A DNA stretch of 64,000 nt from Triplophysa rosa (Eukaryota > Chordata > Actinopteri > Cypriniformes > Nemacheilidae): NCBI RefSeq assembly GCF_024868665.1, contig NC_079900.1:5457038-5521037 (forward strand), written 5' to 3'. The position numbers were made by a program, and so were the translations under genes. This document shows, piece after piece, positions 41,249-54,264 of the stretch. How positions within the stretch are numbered: the stretch's first letter is position 1; the number at the start of each line of letters is the position of its first letter. The notes under the pieces are model-generated. The model made no database searches. It saw only the letters and a program-made list of their open reading frames with translations, and was not told the origin of the DNA.

Positions 41249-42223
41249 ATGCAGCTTGAAATCCAAGTAGCCCTCAACTTCATCATTTCTTACTTGTACA
41301 ATAAGCTGCCCAGGCGACGCGTCAACATTTTCGGCGAGGAGCTGGAACGGCAGCTGAAACAGAAGTACGAGGGACACTGGTACCCAGACAAGCCATACAA
41401 AGGATCTGGATTCAGGTGTATACATGTCGGAGAGAAAGTGGACCCAGTTGTTGAGCAAGCAGCCAAAGAAAGCGGGTTGGACATCGAGGATGTCCGCAAC
41501 AACCTGCCTCAGGACCTCAGTGTCTGGATCGATCCTTTCGAGGTGTCTTATCAGATCGGGGAGAAGGGACCCGTCAAGGTGCTCTACGTGGATGACAGCA
41601 ATGACAATGGGCTGGAGTTGGACAAGGAGATCAAGAACAGCTTTAACCCGGAGGCCCAGGTCTTCATGCCAATTAGCGAGCCCGTGGGCATGTCCCCGAC
41701 ATCCAGTTCGCCGTCCCCTCCATTTGGCCAGTCGGCGGCAGTCAGCCCCACCTTCATGCGCCGTTCCACGCAACCTTTGACCTTCACCACTGCAACCTTC
41801 GCTGCCACCAAGTTCGGCTCCACTAAAATGAAAATCAACGGGCGGAACGCCAGCAAGGTGAGCCGAAGCTCCCCCACCAACCTGGGCTTGAATGTAAACA
41901 ACCTCCTGAAGCAGAAAGCCATGTCTACGTCAATGCATTCTCTCTATGGCGTCGGCTTGGGCGGTCAGCAGCAGAAGCCATCTGCGCTCTCTCCGAACGC
42001 CAAGGAGTTTGTGTTCCCCAGCCTCCAGGGGCAGGGCAGTCCAAGTGCAATGTTCCCCGGGGAGACCTCGCTTAATCTCAGCCCTGTCCCGTACAATAAT
42101 GCCTTTGATGTGTTTGCGGCCTACGGGGGTCTTAATGAGAAATCCCTCATGGACAGTCTAAACTTCAGCTTGAACAACATTCAGTATTCTAACCAGCAAT
42201 TCCAGCCAGTGATGGCCAACTAG
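41249..42223 (+). CDS. tob1: Tob1, BTG/TOB antiproliferative protein, complete
   Basis: A single coding exon of 324 aa (mammalian TOB1 is about 345). The start is the Met beginning [20 protein letters not shown], the exact family N-terminus. Residues 1-115 are the BTG/TOB (APRO) domain that binds the CAF1/CNOT7-8 deadenylase. It includes [18 protein letters not shown] (22-39), which overlaps the known nuclear-localisation segment, and [14 protein letters not shown]. Two PAM2 motifs for the PABPC1 MLLE domain are visible: [12 protein letters not shown] (131-142) and [13 protein letters not shown] (247-259). Ser-Pro sites at 149, 154, 156 and 166 lie where ERK phosphorylates mammalian Tob1. The C-terminus ends [16 protein letters not shown]. 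The protein recruits CCR4-NOT to mRNA and restrains proliferation. The central part is shortened compared with mammals. Assignment to a teleost a/b copy is not possible. Confidence 0.98.
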   Translation: MQLEIQVALNFIISYLYNKLPRRRVNIFGEELERQLKQKYEGHWYPDKPYKGSGFRCIHVGEKVDPVVEQAAKESGLDIEDVRNNLPQDLSVWIDPFEVSYQIGEKGPVKVLYVDDSNDNGLELDKEIKNSFNPEAQVFMPISEPVGMSPTSSSPSPPFGQSAAVSPTFMRRSTQPLTFTTATFAATKFGSTKMKINGRNASKVSRSSPTNLGLNVNNLLKQKAMSTSMHSLYGVGLGGQQQKPSALSPNAKEFVFPSLQGQGSPSAMFPGETSLNLSPVPYNNAFDVFAAYGGLNEKSLMDSLNFSLNNIQYSNQQFQPVMAN

Positions 42224-43380
42224 AACGCAAGAATGCTACTGCGACCGGAGTTGCGTGACGGGACGATGGGGAACGTACGCATTCACTTTTCGAAAACAAA
42301 AAAAAGAAGAGGAAACGGAAAAGCAACATTTCAACTGTAAAGTCCCAGTGAGTGAATATGTCATAAGATTATGAGCCCGAGGGTGAACCGCCATGTTCCC
42401 TTGAGTATTTCTGTCATTCTTCTTACGATTAAGCTTGTGGTAGAATCAAGCTTAGTTACCTAAACTCATATTGTTTTAAGTTCTTTTGTCAACCAAGCAC
42501 AAACTTATTTTTATTGACTGTTTTAAGATATCTTTATGAAGAAGAAAACTATGAATCAAGGCCTCTAATAGTATTCAAGATAAAGCTACACAGCCAATTC
42601 TCCGAGGGTTGGCATGAATGCTGAATGAGGGATTTCTTGGTCTTTTTTCTAACTGTGTAATTAATTTAGTAGAGAGTTTGTAAAATATCAGAGTATATAT
42701 TGTTTCTACGACATATTGCATTTATATCTTTTTACTACTCCAGTGATCTGTGATGGCTGCCGCAACTTTTGTTATATTTTTTTTTATTGAAATTGTAAAA
42801 TGAATCCATCTTTAAAAAACATCGACTATTCTAAAGATTGTGTACAGAATATTCCATTGTGTTGGGATTTAAATATATTTGCTTTTTGGGGTAAAGAGAA
42901 AAACAAGAGTTGTATTTTCTGTTAAGAGTTCAAAGATTTTTGCTATACTATGGACAAAATGTAATCGTATATTAATTTTGTACCAACATTGTGCAATACT
43001 TGACAAAAACAAATAGTATAACAAAGTATTTGGAGTCAGTGTCTTATATGTAAAGAGGGACTGATAGTTTATTAAGTTTGTATTAAAATGCTTGAAATTA
43101 TTCTCTGGCCTAAATCTTTTTATTCAAACCATGTATGTGAAACATGTCGTCTTCGTTTAACATCTGTTTAAAAAATGGCTTGCTTTTACAGATGCAAGAG
43201 ATTTTTTTTATAAATGGCTTTCCATAAATGAATAGCCATGACTCGGCTGTCAGATCAGCGTGTAGTCGGGAACTGTTAGTTGCACTTACCATTAACATTT
43301 ATTAATTCAACAAACACTTTAATTTAATGTGACATTTTACAGTGCTTTCTGGAAATAAAAATCATTGACTTTGTTTGCAA
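42224..43380 (+). other. tob1: tob1 3' UTR
   Basis: An AT-rich trailer with several ATTTTTATT/TTTATTTTTATTG elements of the AU-rich type that destabilise early-response mRNAs. Poly(A) signals are ATTAAA at 43082-43087 and AATAAA at 43354-43359; the latter is followed by a GT-rich stretch. Another AATAAA is at 43432-43437. Confidence 0.65.
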
Positions 43381-45180
43381 ACAGAGATGGCATCCATCTA
43401 AAAAGAGAGTTCATTTAATGAAGTTATTGAAAATAAAAATTCAAAGGGGCTATTCTAGTTTATAGTTTCTCCATTTGCAGACATTTCTGATCATATTTTT
43501 ATACTTTTTGGCATAATTCCCAACCTGCTCTGATATGTACAAGTGTTTTTAGGTAGATGCTGTGACCACAAAAATATTTGGAAACTCAAGACACACGTGA
43601 ATGAATGCATTACATGACAAAATATCAAACCAAGTGGCATCTTCAAATGAATGATGCTGAGACTTGACTTTCTTTTTGTAAATATTTTCACACATTTGCT
43701 TGTAAGTCGTTTTTTGTGGCTATACAAAGTAATTTGTTTCTTTAAAACAAACACCAGGTCATTAGATCCAATGCAGCGACATATATTTTTAAGTGTGGCT
43801 TTACCAGTCCATTTCCATTTTTCCATCCAATCTATTCTGATAATGAGATTGTCAGGAATCTTTGTTGAAGATGTGAGGGACGATAAGAGAGCATCATTGT
43901 TGTTGTTGGCATCCTGTGTTGATCAGAGCCAAAAACCGGTACTGCTGTTAAAATGTCATCTAGCTTGGCTAAGCACTTAACAGCTCTCTGATTCCAGTAA
44001 GCAACATGGATCTATATTTGGAGCACTAATTAAGTACGTTGATTGAGCAAAGTGAATTCACACATGCGTTAAGCCACAACCTCACTTTCTCCTTTCTCTC
44101 ATTCGTTTGATCTCCCTCCATTTAGCATCTGTATCTAACAGAGCGAGTTTCATGCGTCTCACGGCTAAATAAACTAACGCTGCTGTGGAAATCAGAAGAT
44201 ACAAAATGATAAGGATAAGAATATACCACTGGCTTTATGTTTAAGAATTCACTTTCTGTGTGTATTCTTATTTTAGTTCTTTGATTTCATTTTCAAAAAG
44301 CCAAATGCATACACTAAAAGTGTAAAGTAGCCCTTGTATGAAATTTTAACAAACAACAAACTCAATGCACTAATATAAAAAGCTAATTTCCCAGGTTTAC
44401 CGTGTCTTGAGTGTCCAAGGGGAAATAACGAAAGCAAAGTCCTAAGTCAGGGCATATTCATGAGTTTCTGTTGTGGCCATGTGTAGGTGTAAAGCCTGAC
44501 AGCTTTTTTCGCTGAAGCTTAATGAGTCAGAGAATGAGTTGCAGTGAGACAGGTGGAGGCTTCAGAGTGGCAGTGATTACATTTGCTGTTTATCAGCGAG
44601 CCAGGAGAGAAACAGCATAACAACAGATGGGCGTACCTCAACCTCTGTCCTCGTAGGAGGAAGGATGGCAGGCTGTGGGTGACGAAACCGTGAGGGATGA
44701 TGGGAAAAATGCGTGCTTAATCACTGAGGGGTTCACATAGACTTTCTGAAGTGTTCGATGGGAGCGTTTGTATGTCTGTGGCCACCAACATCCGATTTTG
44801 TACATTAAAGCAATAAGCTCAAGCAGTGGGTTACCGGGTGTTTTATAATGGCTTCACACAGCTCAACCAATCAGAGTCAAGGACCAGAACTAACCGTTTT
44901 ATAATACATAATAAACAATGTCTGACCAACATGAAAAGTGACAAACGAGATAATTTAGGTTTTCTAAATGTAGTAATGAGTTAGCATATGAAAAAGTAAA
45001 AATTAAATAAAAAAGTTTAGAGACTAAAGATGCATTACCAACTTAGTCAGGCAATTCAAATACAAGTTAAACAAAGACTATAAGGACTAGAATTATGGCA
45101 AAAAAATAATTTTTAAACTTCTGTCCATTTAAATGATATATTATTAAATATTTTATCTTCACTACATTTTGATCCAACAC
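43381..45180. other. Intergenic, no gene seen
   Basis: Opposed open frames at 43491-43826 (minus) and 43651-43980 (plus) overlap each other and have no family motif. The rest is unique sequence with no recognised feature. Confidence 0.6.
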
Positions 45181-45682
45181 ACGAGGCGGCTAATTTTGGC
45201 TAATTCGTACAATCTTATTCGTACATTTTAGTAAGATTTGCTCTCATGCCAGTCAGAGCCATTGAGAGAGAGAGAGTTGCGTCAACTCAGTTGACTCCAC
45301 TGGAATAGATTTTTCACAGCAGTGGCGGTTCATAGAGGCTCTCAATAGTTACCGTAAGTAACTATAGTAACGCATGGCGCTGCGGCTAAACAGACCATTT
45401 GTGACGAACTTTTAAGCCATTTAAAGGCGTAAGTCATTTAAGGAATAAAAAACGAAAGAAATAAAGCATTTAAAGAGAAAACATAACTTCCTGGAACCTT
45501 CATGGTTCTGTAGGCTCCATGTATCACTTGACACACAAAAATGTTGAATTTCGGTTGTCGCGACTCTTTCTCAACGGCTCTGACTCCAGTGATGTTTAAG
45601 GGCCGGGCTTCAGTTTCGCTTTTTCCTAATCGTATGATGTTGGATTCACAATTTACGAATTCATACGAATTAGCCACCTCGT
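45181..45682. mobile_element. Palindromic element with ACGAGGTGGCTAATT-type ends
   Basis: The left end ACGAGGCGGCTAATTTTGG and the right end, reversed, ACGAGGTGGCTAATTCGTA are inverted. A second inner inverted repeat pairs CAGTCAGAGCCATTGAGAGA (about 45250) with the reverse complement of TCTCAACGGCTCTGACT (about 45572-45588). It has a two-tier foldback and no transposase. A fragment of the same family lies at 34124-34200. Confidence 0.65.
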
Positions 45683-48600
45683 AAAATAGTTACGAATTCC
45701 TGTGAGATCAGGTTGTTTGATCTATAAAACAAAGCACATGAAATGTACCCACTATGTCCTTTTCAAAATACTGTATTTTTAAATGCTAAAAGTAGCACAT
45801 CCCCATACACTAGAATTTTCCAGTAGAATTGTCTCTTGACACTGTCCTTTGTGACCTTGCTTTATCTAGTGACAACAAATTAAACTTTAAACTACAATTA
45901 TACGAGCAGCATGTAATCATTAATCATATCATTACTAATAATTGTTTCATTAAATTATTAACCAGCATTTGAATAGAACCGATATTTGCCTTTTCTGTGG
46001 ACATAACCTTTCTTTTAAATTACGTTGTTTTGCGATGCACTGATAACATGTTAAACATGCTATGACATTTCACAAAACATGTCACAACACTGTGCTGAGC
46101 TGTGACCATGTCCTCTGGTTGGAGCTCAGCTAAGAATGTAGGAGGTTCCGTCGTGGGAAGTGTTGCATAACTGTGTGGATGCCACTGTCTTCACTAACAA
46201 CATTTTTAAAACATGGCATGCTACCAAATGCCATGACAGGCAGGGTCCCCCGAACTGCCTGTTTGGGTTGTTCTTTGTAAAATGTGTTTAGATATTACGC
46301 TAGCTCTCTCAAGGATGGATGGTGTTGGCATTTCAAAGACAAACGAGATGGGTTTCTATAGCCCGAGCCATTGAAACAGCAAACAGCATGCGATTGCTCT
46401 TACACACTGAGCGCATGAGCATGTGTGTACAGAGAGAATGTATTACTTGCAAAGAAACTCAGAGTCTTAAAGAACTAGGAGTGGGTGTGAGTCTCAACTA
46501 TGTTTTCCCTGCAAGCTGATGCCTATAGGGGCTGTTTCAATGGGTGTCATGGTTCAAGCTGATCTAGAAATAGTTTCAGATTTTCTATTTTTTATTTTCT
46601 AATGACTGGTAACATCTAAATTAATTAAACGAGGCTCAGATGAGATTTCATAAATGTATCATCTTATCAACAGGCATTTTACAAAACACCTGAGCAAATT
46701 GAAACATTTAGATGCAACAAGTCAATAGTTTGAGTCGGAATGTTGTTGGTGTTTACTAAAACTTTATAGATATAAAAAAATGTGATGTGCTTTGGAAATT
46801 TAATGTCTTCAAATAGCCTATTCGAATATTTTTTTTATAAATTTAAAAGAAATTCTTTATGCATGTTGCGTAGTTGTACTTGGAGTGTAAACAGAAGTTC
46901 AGCTTTGGGAAGAATTTAAGGAGACGTGACAAAAAATTACACACATCACGTGCACACAGCATGCTGCATATTGAGGCAAGGCCGAGGTGAACAGCATTTT
47001 TTTAAATTAAGATTGACAATATCAACAAAATATCCATATATAATAAAATTGTTGTCAATGTACACTTTATTTCCTATGAGCGGTTTGTTTTTCCATGCAT
47101 TTTTTGTATATTAGAATGAGCTGATAAACTGTACTTTACCTTTTGGGTTACATGATTATGTCATAAAAATACTTTAATCGTGTTTAGTACTTTGTACCAT
47201 ACTCGTATCTGAATCGGATGGGTCAGTAGAGCAAGTATCGTGCAAATATGCAACCTGGACATTACTTTTGGCCAATACCGTAGGCTATATGAAGAGTTGA
47301 TTTGCGAAAACAAATATCTGTTTTTACAAATTTTTCCAAACCATGTATTTATAATATATATATATTTATATTTATAATATCAATCAAACTGCAGTTGGGT
47401 TGTTTTGATTAAGTCATGTAACTTTGCATGTGAGTTTATTCTAAAGCCAATGAGAATATTTTTACTATACTTTTTTGCTTTCCAAAATTTGGGGGGAGGA
47501 ATTGGAGACAGATTAGAGATCTCAAATCGAAACTCATGTGGTTTTCCTCTCAGATTGTGTTAATGATGATCTAGTGAGACACTTTGCCTCATTACCACAT
47601 GTATGACAGGATGTGTAAGTGTCAATGTATGTTATGTGTTTGTGTGTGGCCATGTGTGCCTCTGCGCACTAGTCTTGTGAAAGCAGAAAATCCCTACATT
47701 CTCAATAAATGAATTTGCTTATCCTTGCAACTATTTTGTCTCACATAGCCTTGTTCTATGTAGCTTAACTAGCATGGTGCTAGCACTGCCAAAGTCATTG
47801 ATTTGATTACCTTAAATGCACGGTCAATCCCTTTGAATACAAACGTCAGCCAATGCATACATGTAAGTGTTTTCACTTACTTTATATGTTTAGAATATAA
47901 CATGCAAGTTCATCATATTTTGGTACTGGTGCCGTTAGACTTTCTGGTTGGAGGCTATGATGGATTTTTTTTATTGGAAGCTGGTGTGATTTACTGGCTG
48001 CGGTCCAGAGCTTGGCTTCTGCAGACGTCAGCAGACAGGACTGCCAGTTTTAGCAGGGGAGGATATAAACATAGACTCTCAGTGAGGTGAACAGACAAAT
48101 GGAAAACCACAACACCGAACTAACATTTATAACTAGACCACTCTGAACTTCTCATGGGAGCTGCTGCAGGTTTAATTATGAATGCTGGTAGATCCTGCTC
48201 GCTGAACGTTATTTTCAGCCTTGAAGTTACATTGAAAATAGTTGGTACTGAAATCTTACTTTTGATCTTACTTTGGCATCTTGGCAAAACTGAGCGTAGA
48301 CGTTGTAGAGAAACACAAAAGGAGACACATTACTTAGATGTTTTTTAAGGAGAAACATCTGAGAAACAATGAAATACATTAGAGATAATATTTTTGATAC
48401 CATGTTACAAGACCAGCCTGATTCCTTTAGCTGGTATATGACTGAACACCAAAGATGAGATCTCTTTATATCTCAAGTACATCTCCTTTGTCAACTATTT
48501 CTCCTCAATGAGAACCTTCGGAGCTATTAAAAAGCAACCACTGACCATTGTCAATGATTATCGTCAATGTGATTCATGAGTTTGATTCTTATAAACCATG

Positions 48601-49330
48601 TGAAAAGACCTGAGGTACAGTTACTATTGAGAAATAATACGAAGTTGGAGTATAGGGATTCTGCTCTTAAACAATCGCTGGATACTCCATTATAAAAAAG
48701 AATAAAACATTATCCATTCCAGTCCATCAATACTCCGCCCCGGAGTGCTTTTTTAGCCCGAACCACAAATGACCTCTTTCTTAATAAGGTCAGCTATAAC
48801 CTCCATTGCCCGTGTCCAACTCAAGCCTTGACCCTGCCAGACAGCCCATTGCTTAAGATAGAACACACAAATCATATGTCTGTCATCCGTCAAATACAGA
48901 CTGCAAGTATAAATAGCTATGGATCAGACTCTCGTCTCTTATCTTTACCATAGCCAGAGGCAAATCAGAGAACCGCAAATCACAGTCGTATCCTCCTCTC
49001 TCTCCATCACATTGTGTGTGTGTGTGTATAGTAGCTCATATTCATCAGACCGCAGGGAAATGTATCATTTGAAACTATGCATTCAGATTTTGGAGGCCAG
49101 ATTAAAGAGCCTCTTGAGGTTAAAATGGCATTTTTATTCTTAAAAACGTTGATGTATACTAGTTGCTAGAGGGTTGTAGGTGGTGTCCAGGGTGTTGCTA
49201 TGCAGTGTTTTTACTTTGTAGGATATCTATGGATAGAAATGCATAAAACTGAAGCAATAATACCCAACACATGGACTTGATACATAGATCTTCATATATG
49301 TACATAAATTGTTACCCAGTCTGTGAAATG
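45683..49330. other. Intergenic, no gene seen
   Basis: Mostly unique AT-rich sequence with (TA)n at about 47354-47370 and short CA/GT runs. GTTGCTAGAGGGTTGTAGG at about 49162-49180 belongs to the dispersed TTGCTAGGG phrase also seen at 22340 and, reversed, at 51385. No coding evidence. Confidence 0.6.
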
Positions 49331-49334
49331 TATA

Positions 49335-49625
49335 GTTCATGGCCACCATTGACAGTCTATACTAGGAAAAATTGCTTTATACATTTCTTTGTTCTGTTGA
49401 ACACAAAAGAAGCTATTTTGAAGAATGTAGGAAAACTGTTCTGGGACACTTTTGACTACAATTGTCATTTTTCCTACTATGGAGTAGAGAAGTCAATGGT
49501 GGCCAAGAACTGTTTGGTTACAAGCATTCTTCCAAATATCTTTCTCTGTGTTCATCAAATTTAGACAGATTTGGAACAACTCAGGGGTGAGTAAATGATG
49601 ACAGAATTTGTTAGTGGGGTAAAGA
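49335..49625. mobile_element. Foldback MITE (family F), long-variant subtype, degraded ends
   Basis: It contains TTTCTTTGTTCTGTTGAACA, AAAAGAAGCTATTTTGAAG and TTTTCCTACTATGGAGTAG, matching 38111-38470. It ends at GAGTAAATGATGACAGAATT without the usual TTAA terminus. Confidence 0.65.
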
Positions 49626-50384
49626 TCCGAATGATAACAATGGAAGCTGGACGAGTACAATCATCAGTTCAGGAGCAAACTGTTTCTTAACATTATCAAT
49701 TACAAAAATGCTGGTTATGTAAAACTCACCCAAATTGCTAATACAAGGTGAAGTATAAAAGGACGTCCTCGTTTCTAAGCATTCTTTCTAGGCACGCGTG
49801 TTTGTTGCGTAGCTAAACTGGCTTTGTGGGCATTTGTTTTCAACACAGCTTTCCCACAGACACAACAGAGAAGGACTTTAGCATAATGTGATGGTGGCCT
49901 TGCTGATACAGGCCTCCCTTTATGTTGTGTGTAATCTGAGCTTTCAGTGCCAGGACTGACCCTCTCCCCCTCTTGAATGGGACACTGAGGGCCGGGCCTC
50001 TGTTTCCGGTGCTTTCTGTTTTTCTCTGCTTAGCTCGGCACTACGATTATAATAAAGCCAAGGGTGGGACGGACACATTTGTGCTGAGGAGACAGGCTCG
50101 CTCTCTCGCTCTCTCGCTCTCTCTCTCTCTCATGCTCACACACACACACACAGAGTCTGTGGAGGTGAATGATGGTAGCTATCACACAGATAGAGTTTGA
50201 GATGAGAAATCTCAAGGGCCTTGGGTGAAGTAAATAAGTCATGTTTAACGCACTGTAATATCTAACAGTGTTGGGGAAGATACTGTGGCACTGTGGCTTG
50301 CCAGGCTACAGTAAAAACAGCTCATAATTTAAAGCAGTTAAGCCACAGTCTTTTGATAAAATAGTTTAAAATCTTTTGTTATTT
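49626..50384. other. Intergenic, no gene seen
   Basis: A (CT)n/(CA)n composite microsatellite lies at about 50100-50151. CAGTGTTGGGGAAGATACTG at 50268-50287 resembles the end of the hAT element at 51890. Confidence 0.6.
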
Positions 50385-50631
50385 AATCGCCCAATGTCAT
50401 TCCAAACCTGTATGACTTTCTTTCTTCTGCAGAACACAACAGAAAATATTTTGAAGAACGTTGGTAACCAGACGACACTGACCCCCATTGACTTTCATTG
50501 TATGGACGCAAAACCATTTTTCAAAATATCTTCTTTTGTGTTTCACAGAAGAAAGAGTCAACGACAGGATTTGAATTACACGAGGATGACTAAATGATGA
50601 CAGAATTTTTATTTTTGTGTGAACTATAAAC
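50385..50631. mobile_element. Foldback MITE (family F), end-truncated copy
   Basis: It has GTCATTCCAAACCTGTATGA, the centre CCCCCATTGACTTTCATTGT and the right arm ATGATGACAGAATTTTTATT ending TGTGTGAACTAT. Terminal TTAA sites are not preserved. Confidence 0.75.
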
Positions 50632-51088
50632 CAGTAAGCAACCAAGTAAGCAACCACCCAGAACATCCTCTTCTTGTTGTGTTAACCATATAGTCCAATG
50701 TACTCGTACATTTAATTTTAGAGTTTTTTTTAGAGTAGCGAAATAAGATTTTACACCCACCTGATTTCTCAAGCAAAAAATGCCCTGAATAAAACATCTT
50801 GAAATGAGGACATAGTCGGTGGCTACGTTGGCCTCTTTTCCGGGTAATAAACATGCTCTAATCTCAATAGGCAAGTGATGTTTCTATAAGACCCTGTGGA
50901 GAAAAAGCGATTTAACCTCTGGTGGATTTTTCTCACTTTAATGTTTATTTTATACAGCAGGCTCTCTGTTTTATTTTTATACTTTTTACTCACTTATTTT
51001 ACACACTATAAAAATGCCGAGTTGTTTCAAACCATGGTTGGGAATTTTCTAGATTAAATGAAGTCCTCGGTTGGTTTTTTTTATATTG

Positions 51089-51222
51089 ATACATTTAGCA
51101 GACGCTTTTATCCAAAGCGACTTAAAATACAATCAATCTTATTAGTATGTGTGTTCTCTGGGAATTAACCTACAGTTTTTTGTGCTCTTAACGCAATGCT
51201 CTAACCAGCTGAGTCACAGGAG
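51089..51222 (-). repeat. tRNA-derived SINE, antisense
   Basis: It has CATTTAGCAGACGCTTTTAT, CCAAAGCGACTT, GTGTGTTCTCTGGGAATTAA and CTTAACGCAATGCTCTAACC. The reverse complement gives the tRNA-like head. The B-box region is decayed. Confidence 0.8.
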
Positions 51223-51881
51223 TATTTAGCATAATATAGCACAAAATAGTTTTCAAATGAATAAAGTACAATATGAATAGTTCCTCTGTTCTTAAATATT
51301 GACTTTGGTTGGTAAGACCAATTTAGTTAAACCCAGACTACCCAAGCCACCACCTGTGATGCTGTAGCAGACCTCTAGAAAACCCTAGCAACTGCATAGC
51401 AACACCCTGGAGATCACTCACAACACCATAGCATTGTGGCAGTGAAATGTGCACAGGCAAACAATATTGAAATTATGTCAAAATATCTGGTCAAGTATGA
51501 CACATAAAAATATAGGATATTCCAATGGCCCACAAAAAGCCAAAAGAATGAAATGTGTTGACAAAGCCTACTTGCACACTGGCCATTGGCATTGTTACGG
51601 TATGATGTGTGTGTGTGAAGGGTGAGGTCAGAACCACAGGTCATGTGGGCAAACTGCCCAACACTAGAGTAAACAATCGGGCATTGTGAAGGCAGTGTGG
51701 GTTCTCTCTACACCACATTTCCAACAATCAGAAAGACAGAGATTTAGATAAGGGTTTACTGATGTGTGTGATCTTATGCGAAAAAACCTGACCAATGCAT
51801 GGCATTGCATATTCAAACACAACTGAAAGAATCAATCAAACATTAAACACGATAATGTAAATGTACATATCACAACAGGGT
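51223..51881. other. Intergenic, no gene seen
   Basis: It contains the antisense minisatellite-like phrase CCCTAGCAACTGCATAGCAA near 51384. Otherwise unremarkable. Confidence 0.6.
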
Positions 51882-51889
51882 GTAACAAG

Positions 51890-52359
51890 CAGTGTTGGGT
51901 GTAACTAGTTACTAAGCAATTAGTTACTGTAATTTAATTACTTTTCACTTGAAAAGTATTTTTCCTGTAATTTAATTACAGATACTTTTGATGTAATTAA
52001 ACTAAATACTTTGTGTAATATTTGTGTGTGCAATAGTAGAATTGACATCAAAATTCAAAGTCTAACTTTAAAATGAATGCTTTAATGTATAATTCTCACA
52101 ATTGTAATTCGTTGGTCAGTAAATAAGAGTACTTTATGTAGTTTATATTATTTATTTGAATGAATTAAAAAAGCCATTTCATGTCTATCCTTGAATCACT
52201 TAACTAATCAAGGTTGATGTAGGATCTGGAAAGTAATTAGTAATAAGTAACTAAATACTTTTTGGAGAGAGTAATTTGTACAGTAATCTAATTACGCGAT
52301 TGAATATGTAATTAGTAACTAGTAATTAATTACTTTTTCAGAGTAACTTACCCAACATG
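51890..52359. mobile_element. Non-autonomous hAT element, 470 bp, perfect target duplication
   Basis: The ends are CAGTGTTGGG and CCCAACATG. Flanking 8-mers GTAACAAG (51882-51889 and 52360-52367) are identical. The interior is rich in TAATTACTTTT and AGTAACTAGTAATTA phrases arranged as a long imperfect foldback. No transposase is present. Confidence 0.92.
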
Positions 52360-52367
52360 GTAACAAG

Positions 52368-53730
52368 TACAGAGAAATTGTAGTTTAGTCAAGTTTAGGT
52401 ACCATGTCTTCTACTCATTTACATTGTACTTATTTAAAAGCCAAATTTAACCAAACAGAGTTGAGTGGAAATAGAAGCGTATATATGTTTTGATCATCTT
52501 AAAAACAATACAAATGTATTTTAAGCAGACTGCAAGACAACCTGTCTTGTAATCTAATCAGTTTACAAAGGAAAATATTGAAGTTATTCTTTTATTAAAT
52601 TCAGATATTTTTAATCATTATATAATATATAGATTTTAGAAATAATCTCTGAAAATAAGATTTTTATAAACAAAATATATTTCATATTGTGTCCCGTGTC
52701 AAATATATTTCTTAAAAAATTACTGACAAATCAAGACAAAAAAATACTAATTAGGAAAACGATTTTAAAATCCATGACTGATGGAAATAAATGGTCATCT
52801 GACAGATGCTACATTCCTAAGGGACCTACAGTTCACTCAATACAGCCATGAGCCCCCGGAGGAACATGAGGTTAAGGGTCTTGCTCAAGGGTACAACGAT
52901 GACTGAACCAGCAGTCTTGCCGTGACCAGCCCTGAGCTTTAACCACCACCACATCACCCCACCCCGCCTAAAGCCGTATTACTGCAATCAATAAATATGA
53001 TTTACTCTACCGCAGTGAACGGCGAGAAAAGAAGAGAAATTACATGCCACGCAGTGTCTGTGACATGTTTTGTGTGGGTGTGTGTCAGTGTTTCATGGTA
53101 TTTATAACCCAGCGGGGTTCCTGTAACAGCTGCTCTCTGCCATACCTCTCAACTTTGGTAAAACACACTGCTAATGAGCGTTCTCTCAGAATCTTGCTAA
53201 GCACTAACCCGACCCAAGTTTACACTGACTGGAGCAGTAATGAAATCAAATGTTAGCCCTCGCGCACGCTGTGGCATGCTGGGCAGTTGTCATGGTGACG
53301 TGACTTTGAGGACAAAGATTCTGCCGGATGAATTTGTACTGTATTCTTGTGCTGGTTATGGAAACTTGTCCTTTAATTGAAGCTAATGGATCTGGCTTGA
53401 GACTAAGAAGAGCTCTTCAAATGAATGTGATGCTATTTCAGAATTGTTTGGTTCAACATTTTGGCAGCTGGCAAGGGAAGTAATTAGGAATAAAGGCAAA
53501 TTAAGAGTTTGAACTGTAGGCTGTATACTATAAGTATGTCTTTTTAATCCTTGATCAAGATTATTTTAACCCTGGGTTTTCAGGTTTGTAATTTTGAGAG
53601 GGGATCAACCCCGGGTAAATTTCGTCCTGATCTTACGGGATCTCACAGTTTGGTTCATAAAGTAAGAATTCGTATAATGTGAATCAAACAAAAAACAATG
53701 ATAATTAAAAGACAATTGTCTATATTTCAG
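52368..53730. other. Intergenic; decayed SINE-like repeat at about 52795-52965
   Basis: GGTTAAGGGTCTTGCTCAAG followed by GGTACAAC is a common fish repeat core. The rest of the interval is AT-rich unique sequence without supported genes. Confidence 0.55.
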
Positions 53731-54162
53731 TAGAGATGCACATACAAGTTTACTAAATTTCTCCACCGATTAAAGCTTTTGAAGATGCTTGTAACCCCTT
53801 AATGTCTTTTATAGAAAATGAGAATGGAGACATATTCAATAGGATAATGGAAGTTATGAATACAAATACGTATAACTTGTGTCGTGTAATAGGCGGCCTT
53901 TATGTGTTTTTATGTTGTTTTTCCATTATTTATTAGTTATGTATTTACTTATTTTATTTTATTTACTTTTTTGTCTGTTGCCTTTTTTATGTTTGGAAAC
54001 ACGTGAATGCTGTTTGTGGTAATCTGTGAAGTTATGTTTGTTTAAAAAAATCAATAAACATATAAAAAAATTCTTCACCAACACCAATAGGCGATTATGA
54101 AGAGTGATATCTGCCGATACGATTCTGAAGATTCAATTTATATTTCTTAACTTTCTGAATGT
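53731..54162. mobile_element. hAT-like element interrupted by a LINE-type insertion
   Basis: The end TAGAGATGCAC and blocks TTTCTCCACCGAT, GTGATATCTGCCGATACG and CTGAAGATTCAATTTATATT match 1-106 in reverse. The two copies align once 53771-54070 is removed. The far end is not resolved. Confidence 0.6.
53771..54070 (+). mobile_element. 5'-truncated LINE (L1-like) 3' end, about 300 bp
   Basis: It ends AATAAACATATAAAAAAA, a poly(A)-signal plus A-tail typical of L1-type retrotransposons. It is flanked by an approximate target duplication, TTCTCCACCGAT (53759-53770) and TTCTTCACCAACAC (54071-54084). An open frame at its 5' end, beginning KAFEDACNPLMSF, could be the last residues of an ORF2. This is tentative. 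Confidence 0.55.
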
Positions 54163-54264
54163 TATATTCATTCATATAATGACTAGTAATATTGAACATC
54201 AAACTGGTGATGCTTCTTAACATTTTCTGTATACAGAGCACAAATTCATTGCATTTTCTTGTCC

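Noticed and set aside
41063..41773. 236-codon minus-strand frame
   Set aside because: It is an antisense shadow of the tob1 coding exon, caused by codon bias in a GC-rich exon.
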